DNA of 64,000 nt from CBDAUN01 sp965214615 (GTDB lineage Bacteria > Pseudomonadota > Gammaproteobacteria > Arenicellales > JAJDZL01), in the NCBI GenBank assembly GCA_965214615.1, contig OZ243952.1, positions 2,790,001 through 2,854,000 of the forward strand. Direction: 5' to 3'. Below, piece by piece: positions 42,599 through 52,933 of the stretch. Both the position numbers and the translations under genes were made by a program. A model generated the notes under the pieces. It saw only the letters and a program-made list of their open reading frames with translations. It did not search any database and was not told the origin of the DNA. Positions within the stretch are counted from its first letter, which is position 1; each line of letters opens with the position of its first letter.

Positions 42599-43582
42599 AT
42601 GCAGATGACCATGTCCACGCTCAAGAACAACTGGCATCGCTGCGACATCGACCCGAAACTGCTGAAGGAACTCTCCAAACGGTCTGACCGACGTGCTATG
42701 CCATGGATCGGCGGTCATTTGGCGTTGCTGCTGATATTCGGCACGGCTGCCGTACTCACATGGGGAACCTGGTGGGCCCTTCCATGCCTGCTAGCCTACT
42801 GCGGAGTGTGGGGCTGCGCCACATCCGCAGTTCATGAACTTTGCCATAAGACGCCCTTTCGCAGCCGATGGCTGAACGACGCCGCGCTGTGGATCTTTGG
42901 ATGGATGGTACAAATGGAACCTGTCTCCTTGCGCTGGGCTCATGCCGGGCACCACAGCCATACTCATTTTGACGAAGGCGATACCGAGCTGTCCGAGCCG
43001 AATCCGGTAACCTGGAAAAAATTCTTCGCCATAGGCTCGGGGCTTGGCGGAACCTATTTCTACTCCAAGTCCCTTTTGCTTCAGGCATTCGGCAAGATTT
43101 CAGATGAAATGCTCGAAGTGATTCCACCCAAGCGGGTTCCGGAGGCTGTTTTCAATGCCCGAGCTATGACTGCGCTATACGCCGCTGTCTTTTTGCTCGC
43201 AGTGATTATGCAGTCATGGCTGCCTATCGCGCTAACGCTCGGAGCCCGAATCATTGGAGGGCCGATCAGCGGATTCCTGCATTTGACGCAGCACACCTGT
43301 CTGCAAATGAATGTCAGGGATCACCGCCACTCAACTCGAAGCTTCACCGCTGGACCGGTCCTAAGGTTCTTTTACTTCAACATGAACCACCACATCGAGC
43401 ATCACATGTTTCCGATGGTGCCTTTCTACAACCTGCCCCGGCTAAGCCAGGCGCTGGAAAGCCAGCTCCCGCCGCCGTGCAGGGGCATCGCAGGCGTGTA
43501 CCGGGAAATCATTCCTGCAATCGCCAGACAGCGCAAGGATCCGGAGTATTTCATCCGTAAATCTGTGCCGTCGCCCGCCTGA
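42599..43582 (+). CDS. Membrane fatty acid desaturase
   Basis: About 327 residues from ATG 42599; in-frame ATG 42611 and TTG 42578 are alternatives. All three histidine boxes of the membrane di-iron desaturase/hydroxylase family are present: HELCHKTPF, HAGHHSHTH and NHHIEHHMFP, with further ligand histidines in LTQHTCLQ and DHRHSTRS. Four hydrophobic segments surround them. The box pattern with HHIEHH is like that of lipid desaturases and the beta-carotene-type hydroxylases; the substrate cannot be fixed. It starts 150 bases after the TTT fusion and might be a passenger of that operon or a separate lipid gene alongside fabA-fabB. Confidence 0.87.
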   Translation: MQMTMSTLKNNWHRCDIDPKLLKELSKRSDRRAMPWIGGHLALLLIFGTAAVLTWGTWWALPCLLAYCGVWGCATSAVHELCHKTPFRSRWLNDAALWIFGWMVQMEPVSLRWAHAGHHSHTHFDEGDTELSEPNPVTWKKFFAIGSGLGGTYFYSKSLLLQAFGKISDEMLEVIPPKRVPEAVFNARAMTALYAAVFLLAVIMQSWLPIALTLGARIIGGPISGFLHLTQHTCLQMNVRDHRHSTRSFTAGPVLRFFYFNMNHHIEHHMFPMVPFYNLPRLSQALESQLPPPCRGIAGVYREIIPAIARQRKDPEYFIRKSVPSPA

Positions 43583-43800
43583 ATGCCAGCGGCGGCATAG
43601 CAGCGACTCGACCTGCGGTATACTACGCCCCGCTTGTCGAGGTTGGTGCGGCTGCCGGCTCGGCCGCAAACAATTGAATGCCGGATGCGACGCCCTCGTT
43701 CGTACCGGCAGACTGCTGCCTGACTCGACTGCAGACATAGCCCGATAAGCATCTAACGCCAAGCCATTCATCAACCACGCAACCGCAGTAGAAACTGATC

Positions 43801-44694
43801 ATGACGAATACAGCGAAACTCATCGACGGCAAAGCAATCGCGGCGCAGATTCGCGAGAAAATCACACTTCAGGTCTCGGCCTTGAAAGCCAAGCATGGGT
43901 TCACACCCGGACTGGCTGTCGTTATTGCCGGCGACAATCCCGCCAGCAAGGTCTACGTACGCAACAAGATCATCCAAACTTCGCAAACCGGAATGAACTC
44001 GTTTCATCACACGCTGGACACCTCGGTCACCGAAGAGGGCGTACTCGACCTCGTCCAACGGCTGAACGAAGACCCGCTGGTCGACGGCATACTCGTTCAG
44101 CTGCCGCTGCCCGATCACATTGACGAGGACGGCATCATCAATACGATCGCGCCGTCAAAGGATGTTGACGGATTTCATGTCAACAATGTCGGACAGCTTC
44201 ATATCGGTCTCGAGGGCATGGTGCCTTGCACTCCGCTTGGCTGCGTGATGCTGATCAAGTCGCAAATTCAGAATCTTTCCGGGGCCAATGCGCTGATAGT
44301 CGGCCGATCCAATATCGTAGGAAAGCCCGTAGGCGCGCTGCTTCTAAGGGAGCACTGCACCGTAACCATTGCGCATTCGCGCACCAAGGATCTGGCCGGC
44401 AAATGCGCCGAAGCCGACATTCTGGTTGCTGCGGTCGGCGTGCCGGAAATAATCAAGGGCGAATGGATCAAGCCGGGCGCTACCGTCATCGATGTCGGGA
44501 TCAACAGGATTCCCGCTGAAACTGGCAAATCGAGGCTAGTCGGCGACGTGGAATTTGACGAGGCGTCAAAGGTTGCCGCTGCAATCACGCCGGTGCCTGG
44601 CGGCGTCGGGCCGATGACTATTGCCTGCCTGCTGCGCAACACGCTCAAAGCGTGCTGCATTCGCCACGGCGTGCCTGTGCCTGATCTCGGATAG
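43801..44694 (+). CDS. folD: Methylenetetrahydrofolate dehydrogenase/cyclohydrolase
   Basis: Bifunctional C1-folate enzyme turning 5,10-methylene-THF into 10-formyl-THF. 297 residues. Substrate-site YVRNKIIQTSQTGM holds the catalytic Lys (about 55); DGILVQLPLPDHID, PSKDVDGFHVNNVG, the NADP-site GRSNIVGKPVGALLL and PVPGGVGPMTIACLL are all clear. Together with fhs on the opposite strand three kilobases away, this covers both directions of formate/methylene interconversion. It converges with the gamma-glutamyltransferase-like gene, 24 bases between stops. Confidence 0.96.
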   Translation: MTNTAKLIDGKAIAAQIREKITLQVSALKAKHGFTPGLAVVIAGDNPASKVYVRNKIIQTSQTGMNSFHHTLDTSVTEEGVLDLVQRLNEDPLVDGILVQLPLPDHIDEDGIINTIAPSKDVDGFHVNNVGQLHIGLEGMVPCTPLGCVMLIKSQIQNLSGANALIVGRSNIVGKPVGALLLREHCTVTIAHSRTKDLAGKCAEADILVAAVGVPEIIKGEWIKPGATVIDVGINRIPAETGKSRLVGDVEFDEASKVAAAITPVPGGVGPMTIACLLRNTLKACCIRHGVPVPDLG

Positions 44695-44718
44695 GGAAAT
44701 AGCTCGTGCGCGGGCGGC

Positions 44719-46491
44719 CTACCAGCAGCATGCTGCCGCCGGAAACACGTCTCCCTTGGCGCCGCGCGGATCGCAGGCGGCCTCAAGCAGCCCGGTTTCG
44801 TGATTTCGCTCAATCGCGAGCAGGAATCCCTCCGTCCAGTCCGGCACGACGTCTACATCGTGTCCCATTTCCCTGAGCTCGTCAATCGTCCGGCGGCCGA
44901 CGCGCGGTTCAATATTGACACTCTTTCGAATGAAATCGTGCGGCGCGAAGTAGCCTGGAAAGTGTCTGCTTGAGAATTTCGGCGCCTCTATCGCCTGGGC
45001 CAGGGTCATGTCGAACATGACACGATTGAGAATGAACTGAAGCATCCACTGATCCTGCTGATCGCCTCCCATGCTGCCGTAGGCAATCCACGGGTACCCG
45101 TCACGATGCACCATGGTAGGACTGATCGTCGTTCTCGGCCTTTTTCTCGGCGCGATGACGCCAGGGTGATTCGCCGGCTCCAAATAGAACGTCATCAACC
45201 TGTTTCCAAGCGGGAAGCCAAGCGACTTGACTACTTCGGACGACCTGATCCAGCCGCCGCTCGGGGTCGCCGACACCATGTTCCCGTGCCGGTCGGCTGC
45301 ATCGACATGCACGGTACCGGGCCCCCAGGGGGCGCCGCCTACACGCTCATCGGGCGCCAGCGCGCCACGCGGGTCACGCGGGTCGCCTGGGCGGATTTCA
45401 TCGTCGGCGCTATCAGTGTCGATCAAACTCGCGCGATGCCAGCCGTAATTGTCCGAAAGCAGTTCGTCAATGGGCACGTCAACATAGCCAGGGTCTCCAT
45501 ACCATTGCTCGCGGTCGGCGAATGCCAGTTTCACCGCCTCGATGACCGTATGCAGATACTGCGTCGAATTGTGATCCATGGCTTGAAGGTCGAAATACTG
45601 AAGTATGGACAGCGCCTGAAGCATGGCCGGACCTTGATTCCAGGGTCCGCACTTAAACACTCTGGCGCCGTGAAAATCGACCGACACGGGCTCTTCGAGA
45701 AAGGTCTTGTACTCGTTCAGGTCTTCAATCGCCAGCAGCGCGTCGCGTTCCATGCAATGCTTTGATATTTCCAGCGCAGGGATGCCGCTGTAGAATTCCT
45801 GGCGCACTGCCGCGATGCCGGCCTTGCGCGAATCGCCGACTCGGCGTTCCGCATCGACCAGGGATTGCAGAAAATCAGCCAGCGCAGGATTTTTCAGGAT
45901 ATCTCCCGCCTTAGGCGTCTCGCCTTCGGGCAGGTAGAGAGCAGCAGTATTCGGCCAGTCGCGCTGAAACGTCTCCTTCATCGCCGCTATGCCGAAGTCC
46001 GTCATGTAGACAAGGCCGCGATGGATTGCAAATCCGTTCGATGCCAATTCCAAGGCCGCGCTGCAGACTTCGCGGAACGGCATTGTCCCGAAATTGTCCA
46101 GCGCAGCGCAATACGAGCCAAGCGCGGCGGGCACGCCTGCAGCAAGAATACCCGTATCCGGCACTTCGGTCAATCCGCGGCTGCGGTAGGCGTCGACGCT
46201 CGCAGCTGTCGGCGCCATTGTATTGCCGTTCACCACCACCGGCTCCTTTCGGTCTGCCATCTGAATCAGCATCGGACATTCGCCGCCAATCGTATGCTGA
46301 TGCGGATTGACGAGCCCCTCGACCAAAGCCGCGGCGACGGCGGCATCGACAGCGTTGCCGCCTGCCTTAAGGACATCTGCGCCGGCGTTTGCTGCCAGGT
46401 AGTGCTCACTGGCAACCGCGCCGTTCATGCCGAAAAGACGCGGGTGGAAGGGAGAGCGTTCCAGCAGTTCGCGATCGAGTGTTCTAATCAC
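44719..46491 (-). CDS. Gamma-glutamyltransferase-family hydrolase
   Basis: 590-residue Ntn-type proenzyme. NGAVASEHYLAANAGADVLKAGGNAVDAAVAAAL at 23-56 is the family start. The self-processing site is GTVHVDAADRHGNMVSATP, giving Thr393 as the new N-terminal nucleophile of the small subunit; the usual TTHxSVVD form is altered to GTVHVDAAD. No signal peptide is seen, unlike periplasmic glutathione-degrading Ggt, so a cytoplasmic acylase-type role is likely. Start is GTG 46491, 29 bases from the fhs stop, suggesting fhs and this gene share a transcript. Confidence 0.9.
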   Translation of the reverse strand: MIRTLDRELLERSPFHPRLFGMNGAVASEHYLAANAGADVLKAGGNAVDAAVAAALVEGLVNPHQHTIGGECPMLIQMADRKEPVVVNGNTMAPTAASVDAYRSRGLTEVPDTGILAAGVPAALGSYCAALDNFGTMPFREVCSAALELASNGFAIHRGLVYMTDFGIAAMKETFQRDWPNTAALYLPEGETPKAGDILKNPALADFLQSLVDAERRVGDSRKAGIAAVRQEFYSGIPALEISKHCMERDALLAIEDLNEYKTFLEEPVSVDFHGARVFKCGPWNQGPAMLQALSILQYFDLQAMDHNSTQYLHTVIEAVKLAFADREQWYGDPGYVDVPIDELLSDNYGWHRASLIDTDSADDEIRPGDPRDPRGALAPDERVGGAPWGPGTVHVDAADRHGNMVSATPSGGWIRSSEVVKSLGFPLGNRLMTFYLEPANHPGVIAPRKRPRTTISPTMVHRDGYPWIAYGSMGGDQQDQWMLQFILNRVMFDMTLAQAIEAPKFSSRHFPGYFAPHDFIRKSVNIEPRVGRRTIDELREMGHDVDVVPDWTEGFLLAIERNHETGLLEAACDPRGAKGDVFPAAACCW

Positions 46492-46519
46492 AAAATCAGC
46501 GAAGCAGTTTCAGGGAGAA

Positions 46520-48199
46520 TCAAAACAGCCCCTGAATCTGCCCCGACTCGTCAATATGAATTGAATTTGCTGACGGCACGCGCGGCAGTCCGGGCATTGT
46601 CATGATGTCGCCGCAGATGGCGACAATGAAGCCGGCACCGGCGGATAGCCGGATTTCGCGAACCGGCACAACGTGGCCGACCGGAGCGTTGAGCTTCGTC
46701 GGATCAGCCGAAAAACTGTATTGCGTTTTTGCCATGCATATCGGCAAATGACCGAAACCATCCTGCTCAAGCTGACTTAGGTAGCTGTGCGCCTTGCTGT
46801 CTATGGCGATATCCGAAGCGCCGTAGATTTCGCGCGCTGTCGTGCGAATCTTGTCTTCCAATGCCATTTCGTCGCCATACAGGGTGCGGAAATTCGCTTC
46901 GCCGCTGTCGGCGACTTCGACAACGCGCCGGGCGAGTTCTTCGGTTCCGGATCCGCCGTTCGACCAATGAGTGCAATCAAATGCGTCAATGCCCAGCGCC
47001 TTGCATCGCGCATGTACGGCATCGACTTCCGCGTCGCTGTCAGTGACAAACCGATTGATGGCCACAACGGCAGGCACACCGTACTTCGACACGTTCGAAA
47101 TGTGGCGTTCCAGGTTGTCGCAGCCCGCGTTCACAGCGTCGACATTTTCGGACCCCAGATCGGTGCGCGCGACTCCGCCGTGCATCTTCAGCGCCCGGAT
47201 GGTTGCTACAATGACGACCGCCGAAGGCGACAAACCGGCGGAACGGCACTTGATGTCAAAGAATTTCTGTGCGCCAAGGTCCGCCCCGAAGCCGGCTTCG
47301 GTGACCACGTAGTCTGCCATTTTCAGGGCCGCGCGGGTTGCGATTACGGAATTGCAGCCGTGCGCAATGTTGGCGAAAGGACCGCCATGCACGAAAGCGG
47401 GATTGTTTTCCAGCGTCTGCACCAGATTCGGAGCCACCGCATCTTTCAGCAGAACCGTCATCGGTCCCTCGCCTTTCAGATCGTGCGCCGTCACTGCCGA
47501 GCGGTCCCGCTTGTAGCCGACAATGATTCGGCTGAGTCGTTCCTGCAAGTCCTCAAGATTCTTCGACAGGCAGAAAATTGCCATGATCTCGCTTGCCACG
47601 GTAATGTCGAATCCGCTCTCGCGCGGAAAGCCGTTTGCGACACCGCCAAGCGAGCATGTGATTTGACGCAGTGCGCGGTCATTCATGTCGACCACCCGCC
47701 GCCATGATACTCTTCGCGCATCAAGTTGCGGCTCCAGACCCCAGTAGATCGCGTTGTCCACCAGAGCTGACAGCAGATTGTGCGCCACACTGATTGCGTG
47801 AAAGTCGCCTGTGAAATGCAAGTTGATGTCTTCCATCGGAACGACTTGCGCATAGCCGCCGCCGGCAGCGCCGCCTTTCATCCCGAAACACGGTCCAAGA
47901 CTCGGTTCGCGAAGACAAATCATTGTATTTTTACCAATACGATTGAGACCGTCTCCCAGGCCGACGGATGTTGTTGTCTTACCTTCGCCCGCAGGAGTTG
48001 GCGAAATTGCAGTGACAAGTATCAGCTTTCCATCCGGGCGATCTGTGAGCGACCCGATATAGTCCAGATCCACCTTGGCCTTGGTATGACCATAGGGAAT
48101 GAGTGCGCTTGAAGGGATCCCTAGCGGTTCTCCGACTTCAAGAATCGGCTTCATTTTCGCTTCGCGCGCTATTTCGATATCAGACTTGTATTTAGACAC
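46520..48199 (-). CDS. fhs: Formate-tetrahydrofolate ligase
   Basis: ATP-driven joining of formate to tetrahydrofolate to form 10-formyl-THF. 559 residues, standard. The P-loop-like site TPAGEGKTTT spans residues 68-77, preceded by KLILVTAISP; REPSLGPCFGMKGGAAGGGYAQVVPMEDINLHFTGD is the highly conserved folate-site region. Start GTG 48199 has AGGAG nine bases upstream. Combined with FolD and the demethylating flavoprotein at 7-9.5 kb it points to use of methyl groups as a carbon or energy source. Confidence 0.97.
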   Translation of the reverse strand: MSKYKSDIEIAREAKMKPILEVGEPLGIPSSALIPYGHTKAKVDLDYIGSLTDRPDGKLILVTAISPTPAGEGKTTTSVGLGDGLNRIGKNTMICLREPSLGPCFGMKGGAAGGGYAQVVPMEDINLHFTGDFHAISVAHNLLSALVDNAIYWGLEPQLDARRVSWRRVVDMNDRALRQITCSLGGVANGFPRESGFDITVASEIMAIFCLSKNLEDLQERLSRIIVGYKRDRSAVTAHDLKGEGPMTVLLKDAVAPNLVQTLENNPAFVHGGPFANIAHGCNSVIATRAALKMADYVVTEAGFGADLGAQKFFDIKCRSAGLSPSAVVIVATIRALKMHGGVARTDLGSENVDAVNAGCDNLERHISNVSKYGVPAVVAINRFVTDSDAEVDAVHARCKALGIDAFDCTHWSNGGSGTEELARRVVEVADSGEANFRTLYGDEMALEDKIRTTAREIYGASDIAIDSKAHSYLSQLEQDGFGHLPICMAKTQYSFSADPTKLNAPVGHVVPVREIRLSAGAGFIVAICGDIMTMPGLPRVPSANSIHIDESGQIQGLF

Positions 48200-48867
48200 G
48201 TCACAATGCTCCTACCCATTAATGCAGCATACTTACAAAAAAACGCAGGCTAATCCCGCGAAATTTCTGCACACGCTTTGAAAACGCTCTTTATTTCGAC
48301 CTCGCGCATCAGCCTTGCCGCCCATCTGCTTGGCGGAGGCTGCGAATCGCGAACTCGCAAGCAAAATTATATCCGGCAATCCTAGCTGTTGCTCTCTGGA
48401 TTTCAGGAGTCTTCCACCTTATTGCGCATTGATTGTCCAGTGCGGCAATGGAATTGAATCGACAAATGCGAAATATGCGCAAATTCGAATAATTCGGCTC
48501 GGAATGAGGGAATTTCGGCATGAACCGCAGGCGCACCTCGGGATGACGCACCGACAAGTTCCATTTCGGGTGAATGTCCAGCCCCCGGAACAGCTCCTAG
48601 TGGTGCTCGAACAGAATTTTTCCTTGAAATACCGATAATTTTGAACGAAACGAAAAAAGTGATAAAAACGTCCTATACCCTTCTCCAGCGAGAAAGGTCA
48701 ATTAAACCTGTGTTCCGCAATCTGTCGAAAGAACGATGCGCGGACAAGCCATCCTGCATAAAATACCTGCCTTCATGGCACGTTCCAACTAAGTTCATAT
48801 GACCACAGTAAATGTCTTCGCAGACAGGGACAATAGCCAGCCGCTGCTCATAAACGTCTAGCGCCGA
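48200..48867. other. Long non-coding interval
   Basis: About 670 bases between fhs and the Rpn-type gene, which are both minus-strand. The left end is the fhs upstream region. A minus-strand open frame at 48309-48557 has no family resemblance. No terminator or RNA gene recognised. Confidence 0.35.
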
Positions 48868-49875
48868 TTAGCCTTGCATGTCATTTTTGAGGTCGCTGAT
48901 TTCCGTCTCGCTCAAGCCCGAATACTTGCGAACCACGCTTTCGTCGAATCCGTCAAGCAACATGCGCTGCGCATATTCCTTCTTTCCCTTTACGACTCCC
49001 TTTTCGACTCCCTTTTGGATTCCTATTTCGATTCCACGCTTCTCAGATACCGACTCTATCTCGGCCACGGTCATCGTCATCAAATCTTCATTGATCTTTA
49101 CTGTTTCCGCCATTTCCTCATCTCCCGGCAAACTGCTCGCCTCAATCGCATCTCTCACGTTCTGCACTGTGACAGACTTGTTCACCCTGATCAAATACTC
49201 AAACGTACTCCTGATAAATTCAACCAGCTGCCCCTCCGGCAACCGCTGCGCCTTGTCCACCCACTTCACATACGACGCCGCCGTGGCATCCCATATCTCA
49301 GACAACACCTGCAGAACCAATTGCTCCTTCAATGGCAATTGTAGCAGATGCCGACCCACATCCGGATCGCCAAGACTCACGAATATGCTCCGAAAATCGA
49401 TCAGATAATCGCGGAACTGCGACTCGAACCGCTCGGGCAGCTGCGCATGCTCGAATGCGTAGAACGACTTCTCGCCCCGCCACGCAGACTTTCCGTGAAA
49501 CACGGTCAGCGCAAGAACCGCAGGCGCATCGTTGCTGTACAGCCTCGCCATATACGAAAGCAACTGGCGCATCAGCCCAGAATCGGCCGAGCTCTTGGCT
49601 TCAATGACAATGCTGATCACAATCTTCCCGCCGCCTTTCACACCGCAGCTGACGATCAGATCCGAATGCTTCTCCGTCAGCACGTGCGCATCGCTCAGCG
49701 CACCGGACTGCACCCGGATTGTTTCAAGATCGAAACACTCGAGCTGCTCTTTGCTCATCGCAAGTGCCAACAGATGCCTGATCTGATCGGGACGGTTGAA
49801 ATGGCTGCTGAAATAGGTGTGGTGCCACGGCCCGCGTCGCGATCGCGCTGCCTGATTGCCGGTCGGTTCGGCCAT
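48868..49875 (-). CDS. Rpn/YhgA-like PD-(D/E)XK transposase-family protein
   Basis: 335 residues from ATG 49875, with AAGGAG ahead. The nuclease core is complete: HSDLIVSC with Asp72, IVIEAKSS with Glu92 and Lys94, and Gln104 in MRQLLSYMARLY. N-terminal HHTYFSSHFNRPDQIRHLLALAM fits the family's opening helix. The C terminus ends in a coiled stretch with GIEIGIQKGVEKGVVKG repeats, typical of these proteins, and a final small helical motif. Rpn proteins promote RecA-independent recombination in E. coli; relatives are often multicopy in genomes. No partner transposase or terminal repeats are visible here. Confidence 0.85.
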   Translation of the reverse strand: MAEPTGNQAARSRRGPWHHTYFSSHFNRPDQIRHLLALAMSKEQLECFDLETIRVQSGALSDAHVLTEKHSDLIVSCGVKGGGKIVISIVIEAKSSADSGLMRQLLSYMARLYSNDAPAVLALTVFHGKSAWRGEKSFYAFEHAQLPERFESQFRDYLIDFRSIFVSLGDPDVGRHLLQLPLKEQLVLQVLSEIWDATAASYVKWVDKAQRLPEGQLVEFIRSTFEYLIRVNKSVTVQNVRDAIEASSLPGDEEMAETVKINEDLMTMTVAEIESVSEKRGIEIGIQKGVEKGVVKGKKEYAQRMLLDGFDESVVRKYSGLSETEISDLKNDMQG

Positions 49876-50230
49876 ATGAATTTCTCCTTGATGCTGTGCT
49901 GCACAGGGCTAAACGCCCGGCGCTGAACGACTCGCATCACCTGCCTGACGCCCGATGCGGTCGCAATGACTGCGGCTTTACACCTGACCCGCCGATGCGG
50001 TTCGCAAAGCCGATTCAATCCTATTGAAACACATCAGTGGCTCACAGGATGACCCTCTTGGAATTATTTTCAGACTTTTTTGTTGCTGCGAGCGAATTTC
50101 CGGCCAAAAAGGCAATCATAAAGCGCCTTTTCCGCGGCAAAGGGCGCAACTCGATTGATTATTACGTACGGCTGCCTTGAAATGATTGTTCAAGGAGACG
50201 CCCGCATCAAAGATACCAAAAGCGCGACAG
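49876..50230. other. Interval downstream of clpB
   Basis: About 355 bases between the clpB stop and the Rpn-type gene. It holds a terminator-like hairpin at 50116-50147 and a second small inverted repeat CCTTGAA/TTCAAGG at 50175-50195. No gene recognised. Confidence 0.4.
50116..50147 (-). terminator. Candidate clpB terminator
   Basis: On the minus strand GCGCC, TTT, loop, AAA, GGCGC pairs with one bulged base and is followed by TTTATGATT. It lies about 85 bases after the clpB stop. Stem is imperfect. Confidence 0.45.
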
Positions 50231-52858
50231 CTAAGCCGCCGTCGGAAAATCAGTTGCAAATTCGAAAGCGTCGTTCGACCAGCAGACCCTGATGCACTCG
50301 CCCGATGAAAATCGGCCGGACAGCATTTCCTTGGCCAGCGGATTCTCGATCTCCGACTGAATGGCCCTTCGCAGCGGACGTGCTCCGTAAACAGGATCAA
50401 ACCCGAACTGCACCAGCGCATCCAACGCACTGTCGTCAACTTCGAATTCGTAGCCGCGCGCAGCAAGCCGTTCTCTCAAGTACTGCGTCTGCGTCTTGGC
50501 AATACCTCGCAGATTGTCCTTTGACAATGGATGAAAAACAATCATGTCGTCGATCCGATTGACAAATTCGGGTCGGAAGTTTTGCTTGACGATTTCAAAA
50601 ACAGCTTCCTTCGTGCGGTTGTGCCGCAGATCGCACTTGTCCTCCCCGGAGCCATCCTTGGCTTGATTGCTGATTTCCTGAATCACTGCGGACCCGAGGT
50701 TTGAAGTCATCACGACCACGGTATTTCGAAAATCGACTGTTCTGCCCTGTCCGTCTGTCAATCGGCCATCCTCAAGCACCTGAAGCAAGATGTTGAAGAC
50801 ATCAGGATGCGCCTTTTCCACCTCGTCCATCAGAATCACGGAATACGGCCGGCGGCGCACCAGTTCGGTGAGATAGCCGCCTTCGTCATATCCCACATAG
50901 CCCGGAGGCGCGCCAATGAGTCGCGCTACCGAGTGCTTTTCCATGAACTCGGACATGTCTATTCGAATCAGCGACTCTTCGGTGTCAAACAGGAACTCTG
51001 CAAGAGCCTTGGAAAGCTCGGTCTTGCCGACCCCTGTAGGCCCAAGAAACAGAAACGATCCGTAGGGGCGATTGGGGTCAGACAGTCCGGTGCGCGAGCG
51101 CCGGATTGCATCCGACACCGCGCGAATCGCCTGCTCCTGGCCGATCACGCGCCGGGCGATCTCGTGCTCCATCTGCAACAGCCGGCTGCGCTCGCCCTGC
51201 ATCATCCTGGAGACGGGAATGCCGGTAGAGTTGGAGACGATTTCTGCAATTTCGTCCGGAGTCACGCTGTTGCGCAGCAATTCAAACTCGGGCTGCTCGT
51301 GATCTCTTGCCTGCTCCAACTGACGCTTGAGTTCAGGAATCCTGCCGTATTTCAGTTCCGACTGACGAGACAGGTCTCCGACCCGTTCTGCAGCGGCAAA
51401 CTCCTGGCGCGCAAGGTCGAGTTGCTCCATCAGATGCTGCGCTCCCTGAACCGATGCCTTTTCCGACTTCCACACTTCTTCAAGGTCAGCATATTCGCGT
51501 TCAAGGGATTCAAGCTCGCCCTGCAGGTTCTGAAATCGCTCCAGCGAGTCCTTGTCCTGCTCATTCTTCAGCGCCTCTCGCTCAATCTTCAACTGAATGA
51601 TGCGGCGATCGAGCCGATCGAGCGCTTCGGGCTTCGAATCGATCTCGATTCGAATGCGGCTTGCCGCCTCGTCAACAAGATCAATCGCCTTGTCCGGCAA
51701 AAAACGGTCGGAAATGTAGCGGTGCGAAAGTGTTGCAGCTGCAACCAGCGCGGTATCGCTGATGTCCACGCCATGATGCAGTTCGTATTTCTCCTTGATC
51801 CCGCGAAGAATGGCAATTGTGCTTTCAACGCTCGGTTCCTGCACAATCGTCTTTTGAAACCTGCGTTCGAGTGCCGCGTCCTTTTCGATGTGCTTGCGAT
51901 ACTCGTCGAGAGTCGTGGCGCCAATGCAATGCAATTCCCCGCGTGCAAGGGCGGGCTTGAGCATATTGCCCGCATCCATTGAAGAACCATCGGTCTTTCC
52001 GGCGCCCACCATCATGTGCATTTCGTCAATGAACAAAATGATGCGGCCTTCCTGGCGTGCAATGTCGTTCAGCACCCCTTTCAGCCTCTCTTCGAACTGT
52101 CCCCGATACTGCGTTCCGGCGACAAGCGCGGCAAAATCCAGCGCCAGCAAACGCCTGCCCTTCAACCCGGCAGGCACTTCGTCATTCACGATTCGCTGCG
52201 CAAGTCCTTCGACAATGGCGGTCTTTCCCACGCCCGGTTCGCCAATCAGCACCGGATTGTTCTTGGTCCGCCGCTGAAGAATCTGAATGGTTCGGCGTAT
52301 TTCGTCATCGCGTCCGATCACAGGGTCGACTTTGCCCTGCTCGGCACGCTCGGTGACATCGATGGTGAATTTCTCCAAGGCCTGGCGCTGGTCTTCGCTG
52401 TCCGGGTCGCCGACCGACTGACCTCCGCGAATGCGTTCAATGCCCTGCTCGATCAAGCTTCGCGAAGCGCCTGCATCGCGAAGCAACCTGCCGGCATGGC
52501 TCTTGTCGCCGACGGCCGCGAGCACTGCCAGTTCGCTTGAAATGAATTGATCGCCGCGCTCCTGAGCGAGCTTTTCGGTTCGATTCATCAGTTTTGACAA
52601 ATCGCCCGACAGCATCACCTGCCCGTCGCCGCCGGTTACCTTGGGCAGCGAATCCAGATGCTTGCCCAGCTGGCTCCGCAGGGTGCCGACTTCAACGTCC
52701 GACTGCATCAGCAATGGCCGCACGGTGCCACCGGGCTGATCCAGCAATGAAATCAGCAGATGCGTCGGTTCGATGTATTGATTGTCGTTGACGACAGCCA
52801 GGCTCTGAGCATCGCCGAATGCCGTTTGCAGCTTGACTGTCAGCTTGTCGATTCGCAT
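50231..52858 (-). CDS. clpB: ATP-dependent disaggregase ClpB
   Basis: Hexameric chaperone that pulls proteins out of aggregates with DnaK. 875 residues from ATG 52858, where MRIDKLTVKLQTAFGDAQ matches the ClpB N-domain start. The first Walker A is GEPGVGKT at 206-213, the same numbering as in E. coli, with Walker B LFIDEMHMMVGAG; the second is GPTGVGKTELSKAL with LMDEVEKAHPDV. Between them is the coiled-coil M-domain that separates ClpB from ClpA/ClpC. Upstream there is a good sigma-32-like promoter, in keeping with heat-shock control. Confidence 0.97.
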   Translation of the reverse strand: MRIDKLTVKLQTAFGDAQSLAVVNDNQYIEPTHLLISLLDQPGGTVRPLLMQSDVEVGTLRSQLGKHLDSLPKVTGGDGQVMLSGDLSKLMNRTEKLAQERGDQFISSELAVLAAVGDKSHAGRLLRDAGASRSLIEQGIERIRGGQSVGDPDSEDQRQALEKFTIDVTERAEQGKVDPVIGRDDEIRRTIQILQRRTKNNPVLIGEPGVGKTAIVEGLAQRIVNDEVPAGLKGRRLLALDFAALVAGTQYRGQFEERLKGVLNDIARQEGRIILFIDEMHMMVGAGKTDGSSMDAGNMLKPALARGELHCIGATTLDEYRKHIEKDAALERRFQKTIVQEPSVESTIAILRGIKEKYELHHGVDISDTALVAAATLSHRYISDRFLPDKAIDLVDEAASRIRIEIDSKPEALDRLDRRIIQLKIEREALKNEQDKDSLERFQNLQGELESLEREYADLEEVWKSEKASVQGAQHLMEQLDLARQEFAAAERVGDLSRQSELKYGRIPELKRQLEQARDHEQPEFELLRNSVTPDEIAEIVSNSTGIPVSRMMQGERSRLLQMEHEIARRVIGQEQAIRAVSDAIRRSRTGLSDPNRPYGSFLFLGPTGVGKTELSKALAEFLFDTEESLIRIDMSEFMEKHSVARLIGAPPGYVGYDEGGYLTELVRRRPYSVILMDEVEKAHPDVFNILLQVLEDGRLTDGQGRTVDFRNTVVVMTSNLGSAVIQEISNQAKDGSGEDKCDLRHNRTKEAVFEIVKQNFRPEFVNRIDDMIVFHPLSKDNLRGIAKTQTQYLRERLAARGYEFEVDDSALDALVQFGFDPVYGARPLRRAIQSEIENPLAKEMLSGRFSSGECIRVCWSNDAFEFATDFPTAA

Positions 52859-52933
52859 GGAATTTCCGCTCCGTTTCGCTGAATTGAAGATGACTCGTCG
52901 CACGCAAAAATGCATGCCCGCGTGTAACAACAA

